This document shows, in pieces, positions 15,297-23,117 of a DNA stretch of 32,579 nt. The notes beneath the pieces are model-generated. The model saw only the letters and a list, made by a program, of their open reading frames with translations. It was not told the origin of the DNA and made no database searches. Each line of letters opens with the position of its first letter. The stretch's first letter is position 1. Where the stretch lies: the NCBI GenBank assembly GCA_963628035.1, contig CAVGED010000043.1, positions 1 to 32,579 of the forward strand, read 5' to 3'. A program made the position numbers and the translations under genes. The DNA comes from 14-2 sp963628035 (lineage in GTDB: Bacteria > Bacillota > Clostridia > Lachnospirales > Lachnospiraceae).

Positions 15297-16184
15297 TTAT
15301 AACAAGGAAAATATATCCTTAATCTCTTCCACCGGGATCTTCGTATACTCGGATAATTCCCGTAGAGACGGCTTTTCCCCTTTTTCCTTCGTCAGGTATT
15401 CCTGAGCCTGGTGAACCAGCGCCACCTTGCCTATAATAGTCTCATTTTCCTGGTCTTCACCGCATTCTTCGCCAAGGTACTGCTCCATGGATTCCCGGAC
15501 GGCGCCCCTTAACAGCTCCGGCACATCCGCCACAGTGACCTGTTTTCTTGTGCCATCACTTTCCTGCCCCTTGGACAGCACATTCAGCCCCAGAAGCAAG
15601 CCAATATTACCTTCCTGCACCAGATCGTCCAGAAGCACGCCTCTGCCCTTGTATTCCTCCGCGATGGCAACCACGCGCTTCAGCCACTGGTGGGAAATAT
15701 CCTCAATCACAGCGACATCCCCGGAAAGCAGACGCCGATAAAGCTCCTTTTCCTCGGAATCCGCAAGCTGCTTAAACCCCTCGACCTCGTCAAGGTACAT
15801 CTGAAAATGCGGCGTGCTGTGCCAGGCGGTCTTTGTATCCGAAGCCGCTGTTTCCCCGGCATCATGCACATTCTCGTCACCCGATGCTGTTTCCCCGACA
15901 CCATGCACATTCTCATCACCGGAAGCTACTTCCCCGGCATCGTATACATTCCCGTCACCCGATGCTGCTGCCTCCTCGGCATCGCGCACATCTTCCTCAT
16001 CTGGAACCGCTGTTTCCTCCTCCGGCAGCATCAGAAATTGATAGACCATCTCCTGCTGCTCGGCGCTTAATTCCATATCTTTAAAATAAGACAGCGCCGT
16101 CTCCCGGTCCATAGGCTCCGTAGCCGTCTTCGCGATTTCCTGCACAAGGTGCAGGGTTTCCATAAATGTATTCTGATCTAACAT
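15297..16184 (-). CDS. Sigma-70-like protein with regions 1.2-2.2 but no region 2.4 or 4
   Basis: 295 aa. Residues ~126-205 align in style with sigma-70 regions 1.2 to 2.2: FQMYLDEVEGFKQLADSEEK, then LLSGD, VVAIAEEYKGRG and LLDDLVQEGNIGLLLGLN, the core-RNA-polymerase-binding helix. The canonical 2.3-2.4 segment (FSTYAxWWIRQAI-like) is missing. A region-3-like stretch closes the protein (TKEKGEKPSLRELSEYTKIP). There is no region 4. The N-terminal ~55 residues form a helical domain, then an acidic linker has three 13-residue tandem repeats (75-113). The ATG overlaps the mnmA stop by seven bases. It might bind RNA polymerase without recognising promoters, or be a remote sigma variant. No characterised homologue comes to mind. 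Confidence 0.7.
   Translation of the reverse strand: MLDQNTFMETLHLVQEIAKTATEPMDRETALSYFKDMELSAEQQEMVYQFLMLPEEETAVPDEEDVRDAEEAAASGDGNVYDAGEVASGDENVHGVGETASGDENVHDAGETAASDTKTAWHSTPHFQMYLDEVEGFKQLADSEEKELYRRLLSGDVAVIEDISHQWLKRVVAIAEEYKGRGVLLDDLVQEGNIGLLLGLNVLSKGQESDGTRKQVTVADVPELLRGAVRESMEQYLGEECGEDQENETIIGKVALVHQAQEYLTKEKGEKPSLRELSEYTKIPVEEIKDIFSLL
15846..15962 (-). repeat. Three in-frame 39-bp tandem repeats in the sigma-like gene
   Basis: Each 39-base unit encodes a 13-residue acidic peptide of the form SGDENVHDAGETA; units are SGDGNVYDAGEVA, SGDENVHGVGETA and SGDENVHDAGETA. A degenerate fourth unit precedes them. Copy number could vary between strains by slippage without breaking the frame. 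Confidence 0.9.
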
Positions 16185-17314
16185 ATACGCTCCCTTATCG
16201 TTCCTCCGCCCACAACCATATCGTCCTGATAAAACACCACAGCCTGTCCCGGCGTAATGGCACGGACAGGTTCATCAAAGCGGCACTCCACCAGATCCTC
16301 GCCAAGTCTTCGAAGGGTGCAGGGCGCTCCCTTATGATTATAACGTATCTTAGCTGTCACCCGCAGGCCGCCATTTGCATTCTCCCCGGCACAGTTTCCG
16401 GATTCCGTGGCGATACCCTCCAGGCTCTCCGCAGTCATAAAGTTCAAATGATCCGCAGTCAGCACCGTCCCAAACACATCCTCAGACTCTCCGATCACTA
16501 CCTCGTTGGTATCCGGCCGGATCTGGGTAACAAACACCGGATGGCCCATCGCGAGATTCAGTCCCTTCCTCTGGCCAATGGTATAATGCGTGATTCCCTT
16601 GTGTCTTCCCAGAACGGTACCGTCCGCCGTTACGAAGTTTCCCTCAGGCGGGACCTCCCCGGTCACTTCCCGGTCAATAAAGCCTGCATAATCCTTGTCC
16701 GGGATAAAACAAATCTCCTGGCTGTCCGGCTTACCCGCCGTGCGAAGACCAATTTTCTTTGCTATAGCACGAATCTCCTCCTTGGTATATTCTCCCACCG
16801 GCATCAGGGTGTGGGCCAACTGAAACTGTGTGAGATTATATAGTGCGTAGGTCTGATCCTTTGCATCCGTGGCCGACTTTCTTAAGGCATATCTGCCGTT
16901 TGGAAGCTGTACGACCCTGGCATAGTGGCCGGTAGCGATATAATCTGCCCCGATGTCCATGCTGCGCTTAAGGAGAGACTCCCACTTCACATAGCGGTTA
17001 CAGGCAATGCAGGGGTTAGGCGTTCTGCCCTTAAGATACTCCTCCACGAAGTAGTCCATGACATGTTCCCGGAATTCCTTCTTAAAATTCATGACATAGT
17101 AAGGAATGTCCAGGGCAGCAGCCACCCGGCGGGCATCGTCCACGGCACTTAATCCGCAGCATCCGCCGTTCTCTTCCTGTACCGTCTCCTCTTCGTCCTG
17201 CCAGATCTGCATGGTCACTCCAATGACGTCATACCCCTGTTCCTTCAGAAGATATGCCGCCACGGAGGAATCCACACCGCCGGACATGCCGACTACTACT
17301 TTCTTTTTTATCAT
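16178..17314 (-). CDS. mnmA: tRNA-specific 2-thiouridylase MnmA
   Basis: 378 aa. It adds sulfur to U34 of tRNA-Lys, -Glu and -Gln. Visible are the PP-loop SGGVDSS (11-17), GCCGLSAVDDARRVA (51-65), RTPNPCIACNRYVKW with catalytic Cys102, TGHYAR, and DSQEICFIPD with Cys202. The C-terminal beta-barrel ends with AITPGQAVVFYQDDMVVGGG (interrupted here). ATG follows AGAGGC. It lies 25 bases after iscU, so sulfur from the IscS persulfide can be delivered by co-expressed proteins. Its stop overlaps the start of the sigma-like gene. Confidence 0.97.
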   Translation of the reverse strand: MIKKKVVVGMSGGVDSSVAAYLLKEQGYDVIGVTMQIWQDEEETVQEENGGCCGLSAVDDARRVAAALDIPYYVMNFKKEFREHVMDYFVEEYLKGRTPNPCIACNRYVKWESLLKRSMDIGADYIATGHYARVVQLPNGRYALRKSATDAKDQTYALYNLTQFQLAHTLMPVGEYTKEEIRAIAKKIGLRTAGKPDSQEICFIPDKDYAGFIDREVTGEVPPEGNFVTADGTVLGRHKGITHYTIGQRKGLNLAMGHPVFVTQIRPDTNEVVIGESEDVFGTVLTADHLNFMTAESLEGIATESGNCAGENANGGLRVTAKIRYNHKGAPCTLRRLGEDLVECRFDEPVRAITPGQAVVFYQDDMVVGGGTIRERIC

Positions 17315-17339
17315 AATAATGCCTCTCGGACGTTCTTGT

Positions 17340-17777
17340 TTAATACTCCTCTTCCTCTTCGCCTTCGCTGATGTCGGACTTCGGCTTCTTCAATCCTTCA
17401 ATCTTGATGCCGTTCTTCTCCGCGTAATCCCAGAGTGCCGCATGAATCGCCTCCTCGGCCAGCAGGGAACAATGTATTTTCACAGGGGGAAGCCCATCCA
17501 GAGCCTCCATCACTGCCTTGTTGGTGACCTCCAGCGCTTCCTGTATGGTCTTGCCCTTCACCAGCTCCGTAGCCATACTGCTGGTAGCTACCGCAGCGCC
17601 GCAGCCGAAAGTCTTAAACTTCACATCCCGGATAATTCCGTTGTCGTCAATATCCAGAAACATACGCATGATGTCGCCGCACTTTGCATTTCCGACCGTT
17701 CCGACACCACTGGCATTCTCAATCTCGCCCATATTCCTGGGATTTTTAAAATGGTCCATCACTTTTTCACTATACAT
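17340..17777 (-). CDS. iscU: Fe-S cluster scaffold protein IscU/NifU-like
   Basis: 145 aa from the ATG at 17777, eight bases after AGGAGG; a TTG two codons upstream is less likely. The scaffold cysteines are Cys33 (NAKCGD, with the following Asp35), Cys59 (TFGCGAA) and Cys103 (KIHCSLLAEEAI). These place it in the NifU N-terminal/IscU group, not SufU. The C-terminus is unusually acidic (EGEEEEEY). It lies 31 bases downstream of iscS. It receives persulfide from IscS and passes clusters to apoproteins. Confidence 0.95.
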   Translation of the reverse strand: MYSEKVMDHFKNPRNMGEIENASGVGTVGNAKCGDIMRMFLDIDDNGIIRDVKFKTFGCGAAVATSSMATELVKGKTIQEALEVTNKAVMEALDGLPPVKIHCSLLAEEAIHAALWDYAEKNGIKIEGLKKPKSDISEGEEEEEY

Positions 17778-17808
17778 GATCAATTCCTCCTGAATCTCAT
17801 TCTCCGCA

Positions 17809-18990
17809 TTATTGATGCTTCTTCACATAATCTGCGTACAGTGGAGACATCTCCCGCAGCTGTGCGACAATTCTCTTGATTGACTCTATCGTAAAATCAA
17901 TATCTTCCTTGGTAGTGTCTGCACCCAGCGTCAGCCGCAGGGAGCCGTGTGCAATCTCATGCGGCAGTCCGATGGCCAGAAGCACATGGGATGGATCCAG
18001 GGATCCCGAAGTACAGGCCGATCCGGAGGACCCGCATATTCCATCCATATCCAGCATGATCAGCAAGGATTCTCCCTCGATGAACTGGAAGCAGAAGTTG
18101 ACATTGTTAGGCAGCCGGCTGGTTCTGGAACCATTCACTCTGGTAAAAGGAACCTCTTTCAGAATTCTTGTCATCATATAGTCCCGAAGCTCCCGCTCCT
18201 TGTCCGTCCGCTCCTTCATGGATGCCAATGCCAGCTCGGTGGCTTTACCCAGTCCTACGATGCCCGGCACATTCTCTGTCCCGGCCCGACGCTTGCGTTC
18301 CTGTGCTCCGCCATGGATGAAGGAACGTATCTTCACACCCTTGCGGATATACAGGAATCCGATGCCTTTGGGACCGTTCAGCTTGTGACCGCTGGCAGAA
18401 AGCATGTCGATATGCATCTCATCCACGTTGATGGAAACCTGCCCGAAGGCCTGTACCGCGTCTGTGTGGAACAAAATGCCATGCTCCTTCGCGATCTTTC
18501 CCACCTCGGCGATGGGCTCAATGGTACCGATCTCATTGTTGGCAAACATGATGGAGATCAGGATCGTGGTAGGACGGATGGCCGCCTTCAGTTGATCCAG
18601 CTTAATTACGCCGTTCTCGTCCACATCCAGATATGTCACCTCAAAACCATTCTTCTCCAGATACTCGCAGGTATGCAGGATGGCATGATGCTCGATCTTG
18701 GATGTGATGATGTGATTCCCCTTATCCTTGTAAGCCTCGGCAGTTGCCTTCAATGCCCAGTTATCGGACTCGCTTCCGCCTGCGGTAAAATAAATCTCGT
18801 TCTCTTCTGCGCCCAGCGCTCCTGCGATGGTCTCTCTGGCCTTGGAGATCGCTTCCTTGCTCTTGGCTCCAAGATCGTACACCGTGGAGGCATTGCCGTA
18901 ATACTCCGTAAAATACGGCAGCATGGCATCCACCACTTCCGGTGCTGTCCTGGTTGTCGCTGCATTGTCAAGATAGATTATTTTCTTCAT
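17809..18990 (-). CDS. iscS: Cysteine desulfurase IscS/NifS
   Basis: 393 aa, PLP-dependent. Seen: N-terminal YLDNAATT, EHHAILHTCEYL, HTDAVQAFGQ, the PLP lysine Lys203 in SASGHKLNGPKG, and the persulfide Cys326 in SSGSACTSGSLDPSHVL. The arrangement is that of group I (NifS/IscS). Its ATG lies inside the end of iscR with a 23-base overlap, so translation is probably coupled. It supplies sulfur to IscU and, via the persulfide, to MnmA. Confidence 0.96.
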   Translation of the reverse strand: MKKIIYLDNAATTRTAPEVVDAMLPYFTEYYGNASTVYDLGAKSKEAISKARETIAGALGAEENEIYFTAGGSESDNWALKATAEAYKDKGNHIITSKIEHHAILHTCEYLEKNGFEVTYLDVDENGVIKLDQLKAAIRPTTILISIMFANNEIGTIEPIAEVGKIAKEHGILFHTDAVQAFGQVSINVDEMHIDMLSASGHKLNGPKGIGFLYIRKGVKIRSFIHGGAQERKRRAGTENVPGIVGLGKATELALASMKERTDKERELRDYMMTRILKEVPFTRVNGSRTSRLPNNVNFCFQFIEGESLLIMLDMDGICGSSGSACTSGSLDPSHVLLAIGLPHEIAHGSLRLTLGADTTKEDIDFTIESIKRIVAQLREMSPLYADYVKKHQ

Positions 18991-19438
18991 TTTCCTTCAC
19001 CTCTATGCTTTTATTCCTGTTTTTACTTTCCTTTACCAGCTCACCGATGTAAATGCTGTCAACGGTGTTGTTGATGCTGTCGTTGATCCGCTTCCAGACG
19101 ATCTTGCTGACGCAGGTTCCTGAGCCTGCACAGTGTGCATCCTTGCCCGGATCGATGGCCGCGCACTCTACCGGATTCAGCTCGCCCTCCAGAGCCCTGA
19201 GCACATCCCCAACGGATATCTCATCCGCCGGACGGGCCAGCCGATAGCCTCCGTTGACTCCCCGGACACTCTCGACAAGCTCTGCCTTCTTAAGCTTCGC
19301 CATCAGCTGTTCCAGATAGTTCGGAGAGATATCCTGACGCGCTGCGATACTGGTCAGGGAAACCGGCTCCTCTTCACCCCAGACAGCCAGGTCGATAAAG
19401 GCTCTCAGGCCATATTTTCCTTTCGTTGACAGTTTCAT
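18968..19438 (-). CDS. iscR: Rrf2-family Fe-S regulator IscR
   Basis: 156 aa. The winged HTH is MKLSTKGKYGLRAFIDLA ... LEQLMAKLKKAELVESVRG, followed by GGYRLARPADEISVGDVLRA. Three cysteines at 92, 103 and 109 fit the IscR [2Fe-2S] ligand pattern, indicating cluster sensing. The C-terminal tail is lysine/asparagine-rich. It is the first gene of the operon iscR-iscS-iscU-mnmA-sigma-like (perhaps also rsmF). A dyad at 19454-19480 lies in the leader just upstream and probably mediates autorepression. Confidence 0.94.
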   Translation of the reverse strand: MKLSTKGKYGLRAFIDLAVWGEEEPVSLTSIAARQDISPNYLEQLMAKLKKAELVESVRGVNGGYRLARPADEISVGDVLRALEGELNPVECAAIDPGKDAHCAGSGTCVSKIVWKRINDSINNTVDSIYIGELVKESKNRNKSIEVKENEENNLS

Positions 19439-19453
19439 AATTACCTCACCTTT

Positions 19454-19480
19454 AAATCCCTAGTATTTTAGTTGGGTTTT
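19454..19480 (-). promoter_or_regulatory. iscR operator-like dyad and promoter region
   Basis: On the minus strand half-sites AAAACCCAACT and ACTAGGGATTT (8 of 11 symmetric) flank AAAAT, giving a 27-bp dyad. A -10-like TAAAAT lies within it and TTCATA lies 17 bp upstream as a weak -35. The dyad ends 15 bases before the iscR ATG. A perfect 12-bp palindrome ATTCATATGAAT follows at 19483-19494 between iscR and the divergent flippase gene. Confidence 0.5.
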
Positions 19481-19569
19481 AAATTCATATGAATAATACC
19501 ACGGCTTTTCGGTTCTGTCAAGCAAATCATTTTCATATATTGAAAAAGAACATGCAAAGGAGAACACCC

Positions 19570-20904
19570 TTGAACAAAGCCACTTTATCAAAGCATCCGC
19601 TTTTAACCGGAGCGATCCTTCTGACTCTGGCAGGACTTCTCTCCAGAATGATCGGCTTCTTCTATAGAATATTCCTGTCGCATACGATCGGTGCAGAAGG
19701 ACTTGGCATCTACCAGCTGATCTTTCCCATCTATGCGCTGACCTTCTCGCTGACTGTGGCAGGCATACAGAGCGCCATTTCCCGGTATGTGGCGGCAGTG
19801 TCAATCCGGAATCCGGCAGGTACTCACCCGGACCGGCACCCCGGCAGCATCACCTATCTCTATGCCGGGCTTGCACTCTCTCTGCTGCTTTCCTTCCTGT
19901 GTACTTTTTTCCTATATCGGTACGCAGAGCCACTTGCCCTATATGTGTTGAAGGAGAGCCGCTGTGTGCCGCTGTTAAAGATCCTCTCCTTCACGGTACC
20001 CTTCGGAGCGGTTCATGCCTGCATCAACGGCTATTATTACGGGCTTCAGAAGACCTCGGTTCCTGCCGTCTCCCAACTGCTGGAACAGCTTGCCAGAGTA
20101 GGTGGCGTCTATCTGATGTACTGCGTAGCCTCTGAGCAGGGGAAGCCGGTCACCATCGAGATGGCGGTTTGGGGACTGGTCATCGGTGAGATCGTATCGG
20201 TTCTTTACAGTGTCACCTTCACTCGCTTTCATGCGTCCCGCGGGGGACTTTCCAGTGCTATGGGACAGCTCATTACCATGGCTGCTCCGTTGACTGTAAG
20301 CCGGGTGCTCATCAATCTCTTCCAGAGTGCAGAGGCTATCCTTATACCGGGAAAGCTTCAAGAATTCGGCTACCGGGCTGACGAAGCCTTAAGCGTCTAT
20401 GGCGTTCTCACCGGAATGGCCATGCCGATGATCCTCTTTCCCGCAGCCATCGCCAATTCCGTGTCCGTCATGCTGCTGCCGGCCATCTCAGAAGCCCAGG
20501 CCAAGCAGGATCTTGTGTACATAAAAAAGGCAGTAAAAAAGAGTTGCTTTTACTGCCTTGTCCTTGGTCTTTCCTGTACTTTTATTTTCCTTTTGCTCGG
20601 GCGCTTCCTGGGTCAGATCATGTTCGCCAACCAGTTAGCCGGAACCTTCATCATGGTGCTTGGGTGGATCTGTCCCTTCCTGTATCTGACTACTACCCTA
20701 AGCAGCATCCTAAACGGCCTGGGCCGAACCGGCACCACTATGCTTCTAAACCTTGTAAGCTCCGGAATCCGCATCTTCTTTGTCGCATTCCTGATTCCCT
20801 CCATGGGGATCAAAGCATACCTGTTTGGCATGCTGGTGAGTCATCTTTTTGACTCCGGTGCAGCGATATTGATTCTGAGAAAAGCGATAAGGAAAATGAT
20901 CTAA
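19570..20904 (+). CDS. SpoVB/MurJ-type polysaccharide flippase (MVF/Wzx superfamily)
   Basis: 444 aa from a TTG at 19570, which has AAGGAG seven bases upstream. An in-frame ATG at 19489 adds 27 residues unlike the family and overlaps the iscR operator. The resulting N-terminus MNKATLSKHPLLTGAILLTL (then AGLLSRMIGFFYRIFL) is the typical SpoVB opening. About 12-14 membrane helices. The family flips lipid-linked glycan precursors such as lipid II or spore-cortex precursors. It is one of few plus-strand genes and diverges from iscR. Whether it is spore-specific cannot be told here. Confidence 0.88.
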   Translation: MNKATLSKHPLLTGAILLTLAGLLSRMIGFFYRIFLSHTIGAEGLGIYQLIFPIYALTFSLTVAGIQSAISRYVAAVSIRNPAGTHPDRHPGSITYLYAGLALSLLLSFLCTFFLYRYAEPLALYVLKESRCVPLLKILSFTVPFGAVHACINGYYYGLQKTSVPAVSQLLEQLARVGGVYLMYCVASEQGKPVTIEMAVWGLVIGEIVSVLYSVTFTRFHASRGGLSSAMGQLITMAAPLTVSRVLINLFQSAEAILIPGKLQEFGYRADEALSVYGVLTGMAMPMILFPAAIANSVSVMLLPAISEAQAKQDLVYIKKAVKKSCFYCLVLGLSCTFIFLLLGRFLGQIMFANQLAGTFIMVLGWICPFLYLTTTLSSILNGLGRTGTTMLLNLVSSGIRIFFVAFLIPSMGIKAYLFGMLVSHLFDSGAAILILRKAIRKMI

Positions 20905-20974
20905 ATATCTGCTGCTTCCCATGAACTACCCATTGTCTTAATCCAATGAGCTTCCTTCTTCAAGTGCGGGGTTC

Positions 20975-21991
20975 TCAGTCCTCATACCCATTGGGGTTAT
21001 TGCTCTGCCACCGCCAGGAATCCGCGCACATCCGCTCGATGCCGTACTCCGCTTCCCAGCCAAGCTCCGCCTTGGCCTTGGAAGCATCCGCATAGCAGGT
21101 AGCGATGTCGCCGGGCCTCCTGGGCTTGATGACATAGGGGATCGTCTTGCCGCAAGCCTTCTCGAAGGCCTTCACCACCTGGAGCACGCTGTAGCCATTC
21201 CCGGTGCCCAGATTGTAAATGCTCACCCCGGACTTATCCTCAATCTTCTTCAATGCCTTCACATGGCCCTTCGCCAGATCTACCACGTGGATATAATCCC
21301 GCACGCCGGTTCCGTCCGGTGTATCATAGTCATCCCCAAACACGCCAAGACACGAAAGCTTTCCAACTGCAACCTGTGCGATATAAGGAAGCAGATTGTT
21401 GGGAATTCCCTTGGGGTCCTCCCCGATCAGGCCGCTCTCATGAGCTCCGATGGGATTGAAATACCGAAGCAGCACTACATTCCATTCCGGATCCGCCACA
21501 TGAAGATCCGTAAGGATCTGCTCCAGCATAGACTTCGTCTGACCGTAAGGATTCGTGATCTTTCCCTTGGGGCAGTCCTCCGTAATAGGAATGAAAGCAG
21601 GATCCCCGTACACCGTTGCAGAGGAGCTGAAAATGATATTCTTTACATTATGCGAACGCATAACATCGCACAGCAGGAGCGTTCCTGTAATATTGTTATG
21701 ATAATATTCCAGAGGCTTCGATACAGACTCGCCCACTGCCTTCAGTCCGGCAAAGTGGATAACGGAATCGATGCTTTCCTTCTCAAAGATCTCGTTCATG
21801 CCCTCCCGATCCAGAATATCTACCTTATAAAAAGGAACTTTCTTCCCGGTGATCTGCTCTACCCGTTCCAGGGACTTTTCGCTGGAGTTGCACAGATTAT
21901 CCAAAACTACAACGTCATAGCCTGCGTTAATAAGTTCAATACATGTGTGGCTTCCGATATAACCGGCGCCACCCGTCACTAAAATAGCCAT
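20975..21991 (-). CDS. galE: UDP-glucose 4-epimerase
   Basis: 338 aa, extended SDR fold. NAD-binding GGAGYIGSH (7-15), SSSATVYGD (122-130), catalytic Tyr149-x3-Lys153 (NPYGQTKSMLEQ), and the GalE-specific RYFNPIGAHESGLIGEDP and NNLLPYIAQVA. It interconverts UDP-galactose and UDP-glucose in the Leloir pathway. ATG follows AGGAGGTGCC. It lies 64 bases after the glycerophosphodiesterase gene. It could process galactose-1-phosphate made by the GH112 enzyme once converted to UDP-galactose, though it is 19 kb away and probably serves general glycan synthesis. Confidence 0.96.
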   Translation of the reverse strand: MAILVTGGAGYIGSHTCIELINAGYDVVVLDNLCNSSEKSLERVEQITGKKVPFYKVDILDREGMNEIFEKESIDSVIHFAGLKAVGESVSKPLEYYHNNITGTLLLCDVMRSHNVKNIIFSSSATVYGDPAFIPITEDCPKGKITNPYGQTKSMLEQILTDLHVADPEWNVVLLRYFNPIGAHESGLIGEDPKGIPNNLLPYIAQVAVGKLSCLGVFGDDYDTPDGTGVRDYIHVVDLAKGHVKALKKIEDKSGVSIYNLGTGNGYSVLQVVKAFEKACGKTIPYVIKPRRPGDIATCYADASKAKAELGWEAEYGIERMCADSWRWQSNNPNGYED

Positions 21992-22055
21992 AAGGCACCT
22001 CCTAAAATATTTCTACTGTAACAGATTCTACCACAAGGTCTTTCCTGTTTCAACC

Positions 22056-23027
22056 TTAAACTTCAGCGCGTATCCCCAACAGAATGTCCGGCCGATTGGT
22101 GATAATGCTGTAGCAGCCCGCGTGGTACAGTGCCCGCAGCTCCTGCGCTGTGTCCGGCGTATAAGGACTTACCCCAACTCCCATCTGTGCCAGCCGCGGA
22201 ACAAGTGTATCATCCATCAGCACTGCATGATATTCCGGGTGCAGGTAATCCATCTTAAAATCAAGTCCTTTCACATAGCTGACCAGATCTTCCTGCTTCT
22301 TCAGCCACACAGCCGCCTGCTGCATGGTGGCTCCCAGCGGCAGAAGCGCTGCACAACTGTGTATCAGCTCCAGAATAGCTGCCTTGGGACTCTTGGCTAC
22401 AATATCAACCCCCGTCATGCCGGCCAACATCTCCTCTGGAAATGCCAGATCCTCCATGGTAACCTCCGACAGCGCCCGGTCAGACGGAAGTATCTTCAAT
22501 AACACGTCAAACATCGGATTCTTCGCCATGCCTGCGGAAGCCGTCAGCCCGCCGACCCGCAGTTCAGGGCAGAGCTCCTTCACCTGACGCAGCAGGCTGT
22601 GGTCGAAGGCAGAGATCAAGGTCTGCTCCACCATGTCATGTGCCTTCACTGCCTCCACCACCATCTTGACATAAGGAACTGTCCGGTCTACCGGTGCCTT
22701 CAGTTCAATGTTCACCAATGTAAGCGGACGGGTCACCTCCAGGCATTCGTCCAGGGTTGCGATCCGCTCCCCGGCAAATTCCGGTCCCTTATGACTCCCG
22801 AAATCCAGTTTCTTCAGTTGTTCCAGCGTCATGTCGGCAATCTTACCGGTGGCATTGGCCGTGCCATCCACCGAATAATTGTGGTGAATCACCAACTGAT
22901 GATCTGCCGTCACCTGTACGTCTGTCTCGATTCCATCGGCTCCCAGTTCGATGGCCTTACGAAAGGCAGAGAGTGTATTCTCCGGAGCGCAGAAGGACGC
23001 TCCCCGATGTGCTACAATATAAGTCAT
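22056..23027 (-). CDS. Glycerophosphodiester phosphodiesterase (GDPD) family protein
   Basis: 323 aa, no signal peptide, so cytosolic. The catalytic set is visible: His7 in AHRGASFCAPENT, metal ligands Glu34 and Asp36 in DGIETDVQVT, and His49 in IHHNYSVDGT. The family hydrolyses glycerophosphodiesters to glycerol-3-phosphate and an alcohol. A ~70-residue insertion around 175-250 (GLTASAGMAKNPMFDVLLKI onward) makes it longer than the usual 240-250 aa. ATG follows GGAGGAGAAAG. It lies 90 bases downstream of the MFS gene and 64 bases upstream of galE. Confidence 0.9.
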   Translation of the reverse strand: MTYIVAHRGASFCAPENTLSAFRKAIELGADGIETDVQVTADHQLVIHHNYSVDGTANATGKIADMTLEQLKKLDFGSHKGPEFAGERIATLDECLEVTRPLTLVNIELKAPVDRTVPYVKMVVEAVKAHDMVEQTLISAFDHSLLRQVKELCPELRVGGLTASAGMAKNPMFDVLLKILPSDRALSEVTMEDLAFPEEMLAGMTGVDIVAKSPKAAILELIHSCAALLPLGATMQQAAVWLKKQEDLVSYVKGLDFKMDYLHPEYHAVLMDDTLVPRLAQMGVGVSPYTPDTAQELRALYHAGCYSIITNRPDILLGIRAEV

Positions 23028-23117
23028 TTTCTTTCTCCTCCAATTCTATAATGAATTTTCTGGTTGATTCAGTCGTCTGCTAATTCAGCCGCCTGCCTGC
23101 TTCCTGTCATGTTCCAC

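Noticed and set aside
20905..20974. Possible bidirectional terminator between the flippase gene and galE (CATTG/CAATG arms).
   Set aside because: Only a five-base stem and no T-tract on either strand.
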